Positions 17,385 to 26,202 of a DNA stretch of 64,000 nt are shown here, piece by piece. Within the stretch, counting starts at the first letter, position 1; each line of letters opens with the position of its first letter. The notes beneath the pieces are model-generated. The model was not told the origin of the DNA. It did no database searches and saw only the letters and a program-made list of their open reading frames with translations. A program made the translations under genes and the position numbers. This DNA comes from Paenibacillus sp. SC116 (lineage in GTDB: Bacteria; Bacillota; Bacilli; Paenibacillales; Paenibacillaceae), in NCBI RefSeq assembly GCF_024733555.1, contig NZ_JANIOF010000006.1:62001-126000 (forward strand), written 5' to 3'.

Positions 17385-18548
17385 ATGGGGCGGTTGACGA
17401 AGGAACTAGCACAAAACATCGTAGATCGTACGATGCATGTTATCGGTTATAATGTAAACGTTATGGACCACAATGGTCGAATTATTGGCTCAGGTGATCG
17501 GAGTCGACTGCATCAATCTCATGAAGGGGCACTTATCGCCATACAACGTCGCGGAAGGTTTGAGATTGATGAGGAGAGTGCTTCTAAGCTGCAAGGAGTA
17601 ATGCCAGGAACGAACTTGGTCATTTACTTTCAAGGCGAGATCGTTGGTGTAATTGGGATTACGGGTGACCCTAGAGAAGTAACCAAGTATGGTGAGCTTG
17701 TAAAGATGACAGCAGAGATGCATCTGGAGCAGGCACACCTCATTGAGCAGGCACAGTGGGACAAGCGCATTAAAGAAGATTTCGTGTTATCTATTGTACA
17801 TGCAAAAAAAGAACAGCACGAGGCATTAAGTGTACAGGCTGAACGGATCGGGTTTCAGGCCAATCATGTGCATACGGCGTGTTTAATAGAACTGCAAGAA
17901 GATAATCATGAATTGGCGAGCGAGATGCTGCAGCAAGTTGTTCGTGTACTTGAGAAGCGTTCGATGATTCGCTTAATTGCGATCCGCAATGGCCGTCAAA
18001 TTGTACTGTTTAAAGAGAAGCTACATAAGCGGGAGCCTGGTGAAGATATTTGTGAAGGGATTCATCAAATACGTTCATGGCTTGCTGAACAACAAATTAC
18101 TTCCATGCGAATTGCAGTAGGCAAATCAGGCAGCGGAATAGCGGGCCTGGTTGCATCGTACCAGTCGGCTGAGGATGCGATGCGTGCAGGGAGAGCTATT
18201 TATTCTAATCAAACGGTTTATTATAGTGAGGATCTACCTAATGAGGCATTGATGGTCAATGCAAATTCGAGCTGGATAACAGAAGAGTTAGTTCAGTTAT
18301 GGTCTGCCTTCATGGAAGCGGATCGCAGTGGTGAGTTGCGCCAAACGCTTATTGTATACTTTGCAGAGCATGGAGAATTGAATCGGGTGGCGGACAGGCT
18401 CGTTATTCATCGTAATACGCTGCGTTATCGTTTGCAGCGTATTCAAGAGCTTACAGGCAAAGATCCGAAGCGTTATGATGAGTTATTCTCGCTTATTAGC
18501 GCACAATGGCTCTATAGGCTCCAAGGGGCCGCTGACGTGGAATTGTAA
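17385..18548 (+). CDS. CdaR-family sugar diacid regulator
   Basis: Transcription factor of 387 residues. The N-terminal ~135 residues match the sugar-diacid recognition domain (LTKELAQNIVDRTM; NVMDHNGRIIGSGD), and the C-terminus has the PucR/CdaR-type helix-turn-helix (NRVADRLVIHRNTLRYRLQR). CdaR proteins activate uptake and breakdown of glucarate, galactarate or glycerate. The following permease and glycerate kinase are the likely targets. ATG 17385 lies seven bases after GGAGGTG; ATG 17370 overlaps that site. Confidence 0.88.
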   Translation: MGRLTKELAQNIVDRTMHVIGYNVNVMDHNGRIIGSGDRSRLHQSHEGALIAIQRRGRFEIDEESASKLQGVMPGTNLVIYFQGEIVGVIGITGDPREVTKYGELVKMTAEMHLEQAHLIEQAQWDKRIKEDFVLSIVHAKKEQHEALSVQAERIGFQANHVHTACLIELQEDNHELASEMLQQVVRVLEKRSMIRLIAIRNGRQIVLFKEKLHKREPGEDICEGIHQIRSWLAEQQITSMRIAVGKSGSGIAGLVASYQSAEDAMRAGRAIYSNQTVYYSEDLPNEALMVNANSSWITEELVQLWSAFMEADRSGELRQTLIVYFAEHGELNRVADRLVIHRNTLRYRLQRIQELTGKDPKRYDELFSLISAQWLYRLQGAADVEL

Positions 18549-18589
18549 TAGAGCGGGATGCAGATATAAATCTGATGGGCAGGCAAGTT

Positions 18590-18650
18590 ACTCCTCTTTG
18601 TTCAAATGCACAAAAAACAGTGCTGAGAACAGAGAGGAGTTTATTTTTTT
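18590..18650 (+). terminator. terminator after the cdaR-like gene
   Basis: ACTCCTCTTTGTTC (18590-18603) pairs with GAACAGAGAGGAGT (18627-18640), then TTATTTTTTT. Confidence 0.85.
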
Positions 18651-18656
18651 GCCCAA

Positions 18657-18669
18657 TGAAGCGCTTACA
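18657..18669. promoter_or_regulatory. cre-like site before gntP-type permease
   Basis: TGAAGCGCTTACA matches the CcpA box TGWAARCGYTWNCW except for one missing base in the left half. Placement before a sugar-acid permease suits catabolite control. Confidence 0.35.
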
Positions 18670-18792
18670 TTTTTGGGTTACATTAAATATGTAAAGTAAA
18701 TCAATCTCTAGTATATAGAGTGAAGTTCTTAGTTCCTAGTTCTATCGTTTTTATGTACTTACGACAAGATTTAGCATAGGGGGATGAGACTT

Positions 18793-20061
18793 ATGACGGT
18801 TTCTGTAAGCGTTCTCGGCGCACTTGCTGCTTTGGTAGTTGCTATTGTGTTGATTCTGCGTAAAGTGCCACCTGCGTACGGAATGATGATTGGTGCCTTA
18901 GTAGGGGGCGTTGTTGGTGGAGTTAGTCTAGTTGATACCGTAACGCTAATGATGGATGGTTCCAAGACAATGATGCCAGCCGTGCTTCGAATATTAGCAG
19001 CCGGTATTTTAGCTGGTGTATTAATTGAATCGGGCGCAGCGAAGACGATAGCTGAGACGCTCGTCAAAAAAGTCGGCGAGACACGTGCTTTGTTCGCTCT
19101 TGCCTTTGCAACCATGATATTGACCGCAGTTGGCGTCTTTATTGACGTAGCTGTTATTACCGTAGCACCCATTGCACTAGCAATTGCACAACGTGCCAAT
19201 TTGTCTAAATTGGCGATATTGCTCGCGATGATTGGTGGCGGTAAGGCAGGGAACATCATGTCTCCGAATCCAAATGCGATTGCGGCTGCTGATGCCTTCA
19301 ATGTGCCGTTAACTTCGGTAATGGCAGCAGGAATTATCCCTGCGATATTCGGACTTGCGATTACGTATTTGCTCGCGAAACGACTCACTAACAAGGGATC
19401 GATGGTCGCGTTGTCTGAAGTAGCAGACAAAACGGACAGTAAGCTTCCAAGCTTCGCTGCATCGATTGTAGCTCCGGCTGTAGCTATCGTCCTACTTGCA
19501 CTACGACCGATTGCAGGTATCGTCATCGACCCGATGATTGCTCTACCACTTGGAGGTCTAGTAGGTGCCATTGTGATGGGGAAAGGGAAACAAATCAACA
19601 ACTATGCGATTGCTGGACTTAACAAAATGACAGGCGTTGCCGTCATGCTTATCGGTACAGGTACATTAGCGGGGATTATTTCCAACTCACAGCTAAAGGA
19701 TGTTATTACGAATGGCCTAGCAGCTTCAGGTCTACCAGCATATTTGATGGCTCCAATCAGCGGTGCGTTCATGTCACTGGCGACAGCCTCGACGACTGCG
19801 GGTACTGCGGTAGCTAGCTCGGTGTTTGGCTCGACTATTATGGAGCTAGGGATTGCATCACTGGGAGCAGCTGCGATGATACACGCAGGGGCAACGGTGT
19901 TTGACCATATGCCGCACGGAAGCTTCTTCCACGCGACAGGCGGCAGCGTGAATATGCAAATGAAGGAACGTCTTCGTCTCATTCCTTATGAAACAGCTAT
20001 CGGATTGGTACTGGCGCTTGTGTCGACGTTAATCTACGGCGTATTTGGTTGGTTCTTATAA
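18793..20061 (+). CDS. GntP-family sugar-acid/H+ symporter
   Basis: Polytopic membrane permease of 422 residues, about 12 hydrophobic segments, GntP/gluconate permease family. The conserved GGGKAGNIMSPNPNAIA segment and the C-terminal DHMPHGSFFHATGGSVNM are typical of glycerate or gluconate members. It is followed after 21 bases by glycerate kinase, so glycerate or a sugar acid giving glycerate is the probable substrate. ATG 18793 is nine bases after AGGGGG; ATG 18784 is too close to it. Confidence 0.88.
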   Translation: MTVSVSVLGALAALVVAIVLILRKVPPAYGMMIGALVGGVVGGVSLVDTVTLMMDGSKTMMPAVLRILAAGILAGVLIESGAAKTIAETLVKKVGETRALFALAFATMILTAVGVFIDVAVITVAPIALAIAQRANLSKLAILLAMIGGGKAGNIMSPNPNAIAAADAFNVPLTSVMAAGIIPAIFGLAITYLLAKRLTNKGSMVALSEVADKTDSKLPSFAASIVAPAVAIVLLALRPIAGIVIDPMIALPLGGLVGAIVMGKGKQINNYAIAGLNKMTGVAVMLIGTGTLAGIISNSQLKDVITNGLAASGLPAYLMAPISGAFMSLATASTTAGTAVASSVFGSTIMELGIASLGAAAMIHAGATVFDHMPHGSFFHATGGSVNMQMKERLRLIPYETAIGLVLALVSTLIYGVFGWFL

Positions 20062-20082
20062 ATAGCAGAGGAGTGGTGAGAG

Positions 20083-21225
20083 ATGAAAATAGTAATAGCT
20101 CCCGATTCATATAAAGAAAGCTTAACTGCATTAGAGGCTTGTGAAGCAATTGAACGAGGATTTAGGCAGGTTTATCCTCAGGCAGATATCGTTAAGGTAC
20201 CGATGGCAGATGGCGGTGAAGGAACTGTACAATCACTAGTAGATGCTACCGGCGGGCGTATTGTCACATGCAGTGTATTGGATCCCATGGGACAGCCAAT
20301 TGAAGCATTTTACGGGTTGTTAGGCGATGGAAAGACGGCCATCATCGAAATGGCAGCAGCTTCTGGACTTGCTCTTGTTCCAAAGGATTTGCGAAATCCG
20401 CTCCTTACTTCGACTTATGGTACAGGACAGCTCATCCGTCATGCCCTACAAGCAGGAGTAAGACATATCATGCTCGGTCTCGGTGGCAGTGCTACGAATG
20501 ACGGTGGAGTTGGAATGGCTCAAGCGCTCGGCTATCGCTTTGTGGATGTCAATGGAAAAGAGGTATTGCCAGGTGGAGGAAATCTTGGACACATTGAGAG
20601 CATCATTACGGATGATGTGGACCCAAGATTGAAAGAGACGACGTTCATTGCCGCTTGTGATGTGGACAATCCTATGATTGGTCCGAAGGGAGCTTCGGCA
20701 GTGTTTGGCCCACAGAAGGGAGCTACTCCAGCTATGGTTGAAGTGCTGGATAATCATTTGCAGCATTTGGCCACGTGCATCCGCTCTGACTTAGGAATGG
20801 AAGTCTCAACTGTTCCAGGAGGGGGCGCTGCAGGTGGGCTTGGCGCAGGCGTTATTGCATTTCTCGGCGCAGAGTTGAAGCGCGGTGTGGATATCGTAAT
20901 TGAGGCGACTAACTTGGCGCATCATGTACAAGGAGCGGATCTCGTTATTACCGGCGAAGGACGCATCGATGGTCAGACGATATATGGGAAGACACCTATC
21001 GGTGTTGCCAAAACAGCGCAGGAGCAACAGGTAAAAGTGGTCGCGATTGCGGGTTCACTCGGGACAGATTATGAAGCTGTGCATGAACATGGCATCGATA
21101 TCGTATTTTCTCTAGTGCCTGGGGTATGTACACTAGATGAAGCGCTCAAGAAGGCAGCAGTTAATCTGGAACGTACGGCACACAACGTTGCGGCAATGAT
21201 GCAAGTAGGTCAGCAGCTTCGTTAA
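20083..21225 (+). CDS. glycerate 2-kinase (GarK/GlxK family)
   Basis: Phosphorylates D-glycerate with ATP to feed lower glycolysis. 380 residues, the usual length. Family motifs are IAPDSYKESLTALEA at the N-terminus, ADGGEGT, the GLGGSATNDGG loop and VITGEGRIDGQT near the C-terminus. It forms an operon with the GntP permease and likely depends on the CdaR-type regulator upstream. Confidence 0.93.
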   Translation: MKIVIAPDSYKESLTALEACEAIERGFRQVYPQADIVKVPMADGGEGTVQSLVDATGGRIVTCSVLDPMGQPIEAFYGLLGDGKTAIIEMAAASGLALVPKDLRNPLLTSTYGTGQLIRHALQAGVRHIMLGLGGSATNDGGVGMAQALGYRFVDVNGKEVLPGGGNLGHIESIITDDVDPRLKETTFIAACDVDNPMIGPKGASAVFGPQKGATPAMVEVLDNHLQHLATCIRSDLGMEVSTVPGGGAAGGLGAGVIAFLGAELKRGVDIVIEATNLAHHVQGADLVITGEGRIDGQTIYGKTPIGVAKTAQEQQVKVVAIAGSLGTDYEAVHEHGIDIVFSLVPGVCTLDEALKKAAVNLERTAHNVAAMMQVGQQLR

Positions 21226-21320
21226 AGCTAACAGGGGAAGGATAGGAATATAGGCTCCTACCACTAGAAAATAAGGACATGCAGTATATTCAGCTTTGAT
21301 AATAAAGTAGCTATAACAAA

Positions 21321-21357
21321 AAAATCCCCCTTCTCTTAATGAGCTAGGGGATTTTTC
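21321..21357 (+). terminator. terminator after glycerate kinase
   Basis: AAATCCCC (21322-21329) and GGGGATTT (21347-21354), then TT. Confidence 0.8.
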
Positions 21358-21430
21358 ATTTGTACAGCACCATAGCTTAACTACGGTCTTGTCTTAAATG
21401 GGAGTTTGATCAAATGTGGGGCGTATTTCA

Positions 21431-22078
21431 TTACGCATGGTTTTTGGCTGCACGCTGCATATAGCCGCGTCTCCATTCCAACAAACCATCTATACAAATG
21501 AACAAATTGACGATAGCTAAAATAATCATGACATGCAAATCAGAATAGATATAAATTGCGATGCAGACGATGTTGTAGACAATCCATAAATGCCAGTTCT
21601 CGAATATTTTCTTACTGAGCATGAACTGGGCAACAAGACCTAGGATAGCGGTTAACGCATCCAAGTAAGGGAGTGTAGACTCTGTGTATTGGACTTGATA
21701 ATATCCCCATGCAAGCCAGCCTGCAAGGATAACGGTACCATAGATAATCCAGCCTTTAGCGTCTAGTCGAACGGTAGGGCTTACATCACCTTCGCCCTTG
21801 TTAGTAAGCCAGTAGTACCAACCGAAGATGTTAAAGATGATTTGGCACGCACTTAGTACAACTAGCGCGTACAAGCCTTGCCCCCAAAATATGTATAAGA
21901 ATAAACCTACTGCAATGATCCCGACGGGGAAGTTAAGTACTTTCTCTCTTGCGAGAAGCCACACGTTAATAATTCCTACAACAGAAGCAACAATTTCAAT
22001 CGTACTTGATCCCATGTACCAACCAACGAACAAGGTAATAAGGCTGGCTAACAATAGAAATAACGGATTTTTTAACAT
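21431..22078 (-). CDS. nicotinamide riboside/mononucleotide transporter PnuC
   Basis: Membrane protein of 215 residues with about seven hydrophobic segments. NFPVGIIAVGLFLYIFWGQG and WHLWIVYNIVCIAIYIY, including the Trp/Asn substrate residues, identify PnuC, which imports nicotinamide riboside for NAD salvage. The ATG at 22078 follows GGGGAGAG. It lies downstream of nfu but is separated from it by a terminator. Confidence 0.9.
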   Translation of the reverse strand: MLKNPLFLLLASLITLFVGWYMGSSTIEIVASVVGIINVWLLAREKVLNFPVGIIAVGLFLYIFWGQGLYALVVLSACQIIFNIFGWYYWLTNKGEGDVSPTVRLDAKGWIIYGTVILAGWLAWGYYQVQYTESTLPYLDALTAILGLVAQFMLSKKIFENWHLWIVYNIVCIAIYIYSDLHVMIILAIVNLFICIDGLLEWRRGYMQRAAKNHA

Positions 22079-22120
22079 AACGCTCTCCCCTGTTGAAGCT
22101 AAGCACGAGTGGATGTACAC

Positions 22121-22161
22121 AAAAATATCCCGAACCGTCGTTAGAGACGATTCGAGATATT
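22121..22161 (-). terminator. terminator of nfu
   Basis: Read on the minus strand, AATATCTCGAATCGTC and GACGGTTCGGGATATT pair with few mismatches and run into TTTTTG. It lies between nfu and pnuC. Confidence 0.7.
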
Positions 22162-22213
22162 CGGATGACTCCTACGTCGAAGCCTCATATTCTAGTGTTG
22201 AAGCACGTTCAAC

Positions 22214-22456
22214 TTAGAATACTTGAACGACTTCTTTCACGCCTTCTACTTCCTCAACCAACGCGCGCTCAATACCTGCTTTCAAGGTAATTGTAGAGCT
22301 CGGGCAGCTTCCGCATGCGCCCATAAGGCGAAGCTTAACGATACCATCTTCTACATCTACCAATTCAACATCGCCGCCGTCACGTTGCAGGAACGGACGA
22401 AGTTTATCTAACACTTCCAATACTTCGTCATAATTGACTTGTACTTGTTCACTCAT
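22214..22456 (-). CDS. NifU-like Fe-S scaffold protein (Nfu/YutI)
   Basis: 80-residue NifU C-terminal-type domain. The CGSCPSS motif ligates the transferred iron-sulfur cluster; [15 protein letters not shown] is the family's N-terminal signature. It delivers Fe-S clusters to target proteins. Divergent from yuzB and near erpA (25517), which has a related role. Confidence 0.93.
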   Translation of the reverse strand: MSEQVQVNYDEVLEVLDKLRPFLQRDGGDVELVDVEDGIVKLRLMGACGSCPSSTITLKAGIERALVEEVEGVKEVVQVF

Positions 22457-22546
22457 TTAATTCCAACTCCTTTCATACATACTGCTTTTATTATATTATA
22501 AAGCTAATTGAAATCAAAGAGATACACGCAAAAAGGGGGTTATACA

Positions 22547-22801
22547 GTGAGACCGATCATCGAATTTTGCGTTAATAATATGCATCACGGCACGGATGAA
22601 GTAATGAAGCATTTTGAACAAAACCCAGACTATGATGTCGTGGAATACGGATGCCTGGGTAATTGCGGCGAATGTTACTTAGCTCCATTTGCTTATGTAG
22701 AAGGCGAGATTATCGTTGCAGAAAGCGCAGAATTGTTAACAGGTAAAATTAATGAAAAAATTGCTGAACTAAAAGCATGGGAGCAAATCGATGTAGATTA
22801 A
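22547..22801 (+). CDS. YuzB family protein (DUF1450)
   Basis: 84-residue protein with the conserved pattern PIIEFCVNN and EYGCLGNCGECYLAPFAYV. The cysteines suggest metal or Fe-S binding, but function is unknown. GTG start seven bases after AAAAAGGGGG; a longer in-frame start at 22508 is unlikely. Sits among Fe-S and NAD(P)H oxidoreductase genes, as in Bacillus. Confidence 0.85.
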   Translation: MRPIIEFCVNNMHHGTDEVMKHFEQNPDYDVVEYGCLGNCGECYLAPFAYVEGEIIVAESAELLTGKINEKIAELKAWEQIDVD

Positions 22802-22842
22802 CATCGATTGCTCCCATTGTTGTAAGAAAATAATATGATGAC

Positions 22843-23916
22843 TTATCCGAAATGGTTTTTGGAAATCCACAGCACGCCGCTTTTGATGACCCGTGGCACA
22901 TAACCAACCATAGGGCGTTTGCCGAACATGCCGAATCCCGACTTTTTGCCGAGTGACCCAAGTACGCCTTTAAGCTTAATACGACCAAGCTTAGGCGTTT
23001 CACCTTTCCATAGAGCAAGTGCGACATCAGCGATTTGCTCGCCTTGGGCACCTGCTGCTTGTGCACTTGGCGAGAACGGCAGGCTGGCACAGTCCCCAAC
23101 GACAAATACCTCAGGATATTGTTCAATTTGATGATAGGAATTAAGGATTACACGACCTTGCGGGTCTTTTGGAACGTTCAAATCTTGAACGACTTTCACC
23201 GGCTGTATACCTGCTGTCCATACCGTTACATCGGACTGGATCGCTTCGGTATCCTGCTCACGTCTATTATAAATGACGCCTTGCTCTAACTGACATACGT
23301 TAATATGAGAGCGAAGCTCGACATTATGTTCGTTGAACCAGTCAGAGACGTAGTTGGACAGCTTTACTGGGAATGAGGACAGCACACGCGGTCCGCGGTC
23401 CAATATACGAATGTTGAGATCAGGCCGACTCTCACGCAGTTCTGCAGCCATCTCTACACCGCTTAATCCTCCTCCGACAACAGTCATTTGTCCATAAGGC
23501 TTAATATCATTCAACAATTGGTACGTACGTCGAGTACTGGATAAGGATTGAATACTATTACCAAATTCCTCGGCGCCTGTGATCCCGTGGTAGCGGTCTG
23601 TGCAGCCGAGTGCAATAGCCATTTGATCATAAGCAATAGGATCATCTTCGCGCAAATGAATAAGTTTATTGTCTAGATCAATGCTTGTAATTTGTCCATA
23701 ATGTATTCGAACACGATCGTTCTTTGGGAAGGCAACACGAATGTCTAAATCAGTCACTGTACCAGCGGCCAATGCATAGTATTCCGTCTTCAAACCCTGA
23801 AATGGCATACGATCAATGAGAACTATTTCTACATCTTCAGGCATTCCGCCCGCCAGCAAACGATCAATGATCGCAAGTCCACCATAGCCGCCGCCGCATA
23901 CTACAAATCGTTTCAT
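22843..23916 (-). CDS. NDH-2-like FAD/NAD(P) oxidoreductase (YutJ-like)
   Basis: Flavoprotein of 357 residues with two Rossmann folds: FVVCGGGYGGL at the N-terminus binds FAD, and MTVVGGGLSGVEMAAELRE binds NAD(P)H. VFVVGDCASLPF is the second FAD contact. It resembles B. subtilis YutJ, a type II NADH dehydrogenase relative, probably membrane-associated. The ORF opens upstream at 24018, but ATG 23916 follows GGGGGAT. Its electron acceptor is not known. Confidence 0.85.
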   Translation of the reverse strand: MKRFVVCGGGYGGLAIIDRLLAGGMPEDVEIVLIDRMPFQGLKTEYYALAAGTVTDLDIRVAFPKNDRVRIHYGQITSIDLDNKLIHLREDDPIAYDQMAIALGCTDRYHGITGAEEFGNSIQSLSSTRRTYQLLNDIKPYGQMTVVGGGLSGVEMAAELRESRPDLNIRILDRGPRVLSSFPVKLSNYVSDWFNEHNVELRSHINVCQLEQGVIYNRREQDTEAIQSDVTVWTAGIQPVKVVQDLNVPKDPQGRVILNSYHQIEQYPEVFVVGDCASLPFSPSAQAAGAQGEQIADVALALWKGETPKLGRIKLKGVLGSLGKKSGFGMFGKRPMVGYVPRVIKSGVLWISKNHFG

Positions 23917-24105
23917 ATCCGGATATCCCCCTATGTTGCCGTTAATATGTGCTGTCCGCTGTTCGCCCATGATGAGAACAGGGGTACTTGATGTACAGCA
24001 TGATACGGCTCCACCCACGAATCCTTTATTCGGTCTGTCGCTTCATAAGATTTCTTGTGTGATGAAGGTCTGACTTATATCTATCTGTAAGTTGGTTAAT
24101 AGTAG

Positions 24106-25230
24106 CTATTTTTTGTTAGACTTTGGCTCATACACTTTGATTTCATTGTAGAACGTATCCCGTTCAACAGGTATGCGTCCTGCTCCTTGAATGAGCCAGA
24201 TTAGCTCGTCGCGCGTCAGACCTTCTGGTGTTAATGCACCTGCGGCATGACTGATACGCTCTTTCACAATGGTACCGTGTGCATCAGAAGCACCGAAAGT
24301 AAGGGCCATCTGAGTGAGTTGAGTACCGATATTTATAAAGTACGCCTTAATATGCTGGATGTTATCCAACATGAGGCGGCTAATCGCGATTGTTTTGAGA
24401 TCCTCATAAGCCGAATTACGGCGTTTAATGCCCGCCTTCGGACTCTTCGGCTGCATGGACAATGGAATGAAGACAAGGAATCCATTCGTTTCATCTTGAA
24501 GCTCACGAACTTTGATCAAGTGACGGATACGGTCTTCGTGAGTCTCGATTGAACCGTAAAGCATCGTGGTGTGCGTTTTGATGCCAAGTTGATGTGCTGT
24601 GCGGTGAACTTCCAAATAACGGTCAACACCTGCTTTATCAACACGCATTTTTTTTCGATATTCGTCAGATAGGATTTCAGCTCCACCGCCTGTTAATGAT
24701 TCTAGTCCTGCATCGACGAGGGTAGTGAGAACTTCCTTAATGCTCAATCCGCTTATGCGTGTAAAGAAGTCGATCTCAGCTGCTGTGTAAGCTTTGAGTG
24801 TTACTTGAGGATAGCGTTCCTTAAGAGCTTTCAAGGAATCAACGTAGTATTGGAACGGTACGTTAGGATTGTGCCCGCCTACGATATGGAACTCACGCAC
24901 TTCAGGATGAATATGCTGGTCCACATAGGCGATCATTTCTTCACCGCTTAGTGTGTAGGCTCCTTCTGCATCAGCATCGCGTCTGAAGCTGCAAAACGCG
25001 CAGTGCGCTTCACACACATTGGTGAAGTAAAGAGACATATTCTCGATGAAATAAACTTTGTTGCCGTTCTTGCGCATATTGACGAGATTTGCCAGCTGAC
25101 CAAGGGTCAAAATATCGTCCGATTGGTACAGGTACACGCCGTCTTCTAGGGATAGACGTTCGCCTCGCTCTACTTTATCAGCGATTTCTGCCATACGTGG
25201 ATCTGCATGTCTTGTTGGTGTAAGAATCAT
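24106..25230 (-). CDS. aminofutalosine synthase MqnE
   Basis: Radical SAM enzyme of the futalosine menaquinone pathway: joins chorismate-derived enolpyruvyl benzoate to SAM to give aminofutalosine. 374 residues. The cluster motif C-x3-C-x2-C is CEAHCAFC; GGHNPNVPF and SLTGGGAEILSDEYR are MqnE-type signatures. Presence implies menaquinone synthesis by this route. ATG 25230 lies behind a GGGGGG site. The other mqn genes are not in the window. Confidence 0.92.
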   Translation of the reverse strand: MILTPTRHADPRMAEIADKVERGERLSLEDGVYLYQSDDILTLGQLANLVNMRKNGNKVYFIENMSLYFTNVCEAHCAFCSFRRDADAEGAYTLSGEEMIAYVDQHIHPEVREFHIVGGHNPNVPFQYYVDSLKALKERYPQVTLKAYTAAEIDFFTRISGLSIKEVLTTLVDAGLESLTGGGAEILSDEYRKKMRVDKAGVDRYLEVHRTAHQLGIKTHTTMLYGSIETHEDRIRHLIKVRELQDETNGFLVFIPLSMQPKSPKAGIKRRNSAYEDLKTIAISRLMLDNIQHIKAYFINIGTQLTQMALTFGASDAHGTIVKERISHAAGALTPEGLTRDELIWLIQGAGRIPVERDTFYNEIKVYEPKSNKK

Positions 25231-25516
25231 TGGTGTACCCCCCTCTTGAAAAGTAAGTCGTATATAATTGCACATCGTTACGTTATACGAAACTGCTCAT
25301 TGTGTATTCATTCGAATGGCTTGCATACGTTAATAAAAGAAATGAAGCCACTTGAGCATGCAGTGAATCATATCACATACCACTCCATTATACCCCTGCC
25401 TGAACATGGGGGCAATACATCCAGCAAAGACAATCGACATCATTTTCCATGGACGGAGGTTATCTTGTACAGATGCAATAGGATGGTTATACTTAGAAAT
25501 ATGAGGAGGGATATGC

Positions 25517-25876
25517 ATGATTACAATCAGCGAATTCGCGGTTGAGAAGATAAAAGAAATGCTCGCCAACGAAGAAAACCCGAACATGTTTCTACGTGTC
25601 GGCGTTCATCCAGGCGGCTGCAGCGGCTTCTCCTATGGTATGGGGCTTGATGATGAAGAAACAGACCAAGATATATTTGTAGAAACAGGTGGATTGAAGG
25701 TCATTGTGGATAAAGAAAGCATTCCGCATTTGGCAGGTTTGGAAATCGACTATAAGGAATCCGGTATGTCTGGCGGATTTACAATAAGCAACCCTAATGC
25801 TACAGCAACTTGCGGCTGCGGAGCATCGTTCCGTACGGCAATTGCGGAAGGCAAAGCGCAGAAGTGTGACGATTAA
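25517..25876 (+). CDS. A-type Fe-S carrier ErpA/IscA (YutM)
   Basis: 119-residue HesB/IscA-like protein with the three cluster-binding cysteines: GGCSG and the C-terminal CGCG. It receives Fe-S clusters and passes them to apoproteins. ATG behind GAGGAGGGA. Divergent from mqnE, whose radical SAM product needs a 4Fe-4S cluster. Confidence 0.93.
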   Translation: MITISEFAVEKIKEMLANEENPNMFLRVGVHPGGCSGFSYGMGLDDEETDQDIFVETGGLKVIVDKESIPHLAGLEIDYKESGMSGGFTISNPNATATCGCGASFRTAIAEGKAQKCDD

Positions 25877-25920
25877 TCGTTGATTTGATGCGGTTTTAAT
25901 GTGAATGTGGGTTGTAGAAT

Positions 25921-25976
25921 GACGTCTCTGGACGGTTAATTTTCGATAAAATTAACTCGTGTGGAGGCGTTTTTTT
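25921..25976 (+). terminator. terminator after erpA, overlapping a ribosome site
   Basis: Long hairpin ACGTCTCT...GGAGGCGT with the inner perfect stem GTTAATTTT/AAAATTAAC, then TTTTTT. Its 3' arm contains GGAGG, nine bases before ATG 25977. Confidence 0.8.
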
Positions 25977-26072
25977 ATGCTCAAAAAAATTACGGAAGCT
26001 GATGATTCATTTTATCATGTTCAGTCTTATCTTATAGGGGAAATTTATTGCAGTAGTTTGGCGTTTACATAG
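25977..26072 (+). CDS. 31-codon ORF directly behind the terminator
   Basis: ATG nine bases after GGAGG; the peptide begins [19 protein letters not shown] and ends SLAFT. Not recognised. It may be the remnant of a longer gene or a regulatory peptide read only when the erpA terminator fails. The rest of 26073-26202 holds no gene and only the cytolysin ribosome site (GGGGGAGG). Confidence 0.25.
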   Translation: MLKKITEADDSFYHVQSYLIGEIYCSSLAFT

Positions 26073-26202
26073 TAAAGTGCTATCCAAATTCTTAAGAAAA
26101 TGTTACCTGAAAAATATAATATTTTTAGTTAAAAACACCGATATAGTTAGTATAAAGAACTATTATTTTACATATTTTTTGAAAAGAAGGGGGAGGCTTT
26201 AT

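Noticed and set aside
18771-19601. Long minus-strand ORF (276 codons) opposite the GntP permease
   Set aside because: It is a shadow of the permease gene: Ala/Thr/Ile-rich low-complexity translation, no ribosome site, and the plus-strand frame has clear family motifs.
22079-22213. Riboswitch upstream of pnuC
   Set aside because: The only hairpin (22121-22161) has a U-run on the minus strand and is best explained as the nfu terminator; no known ligand-binding core was seen.
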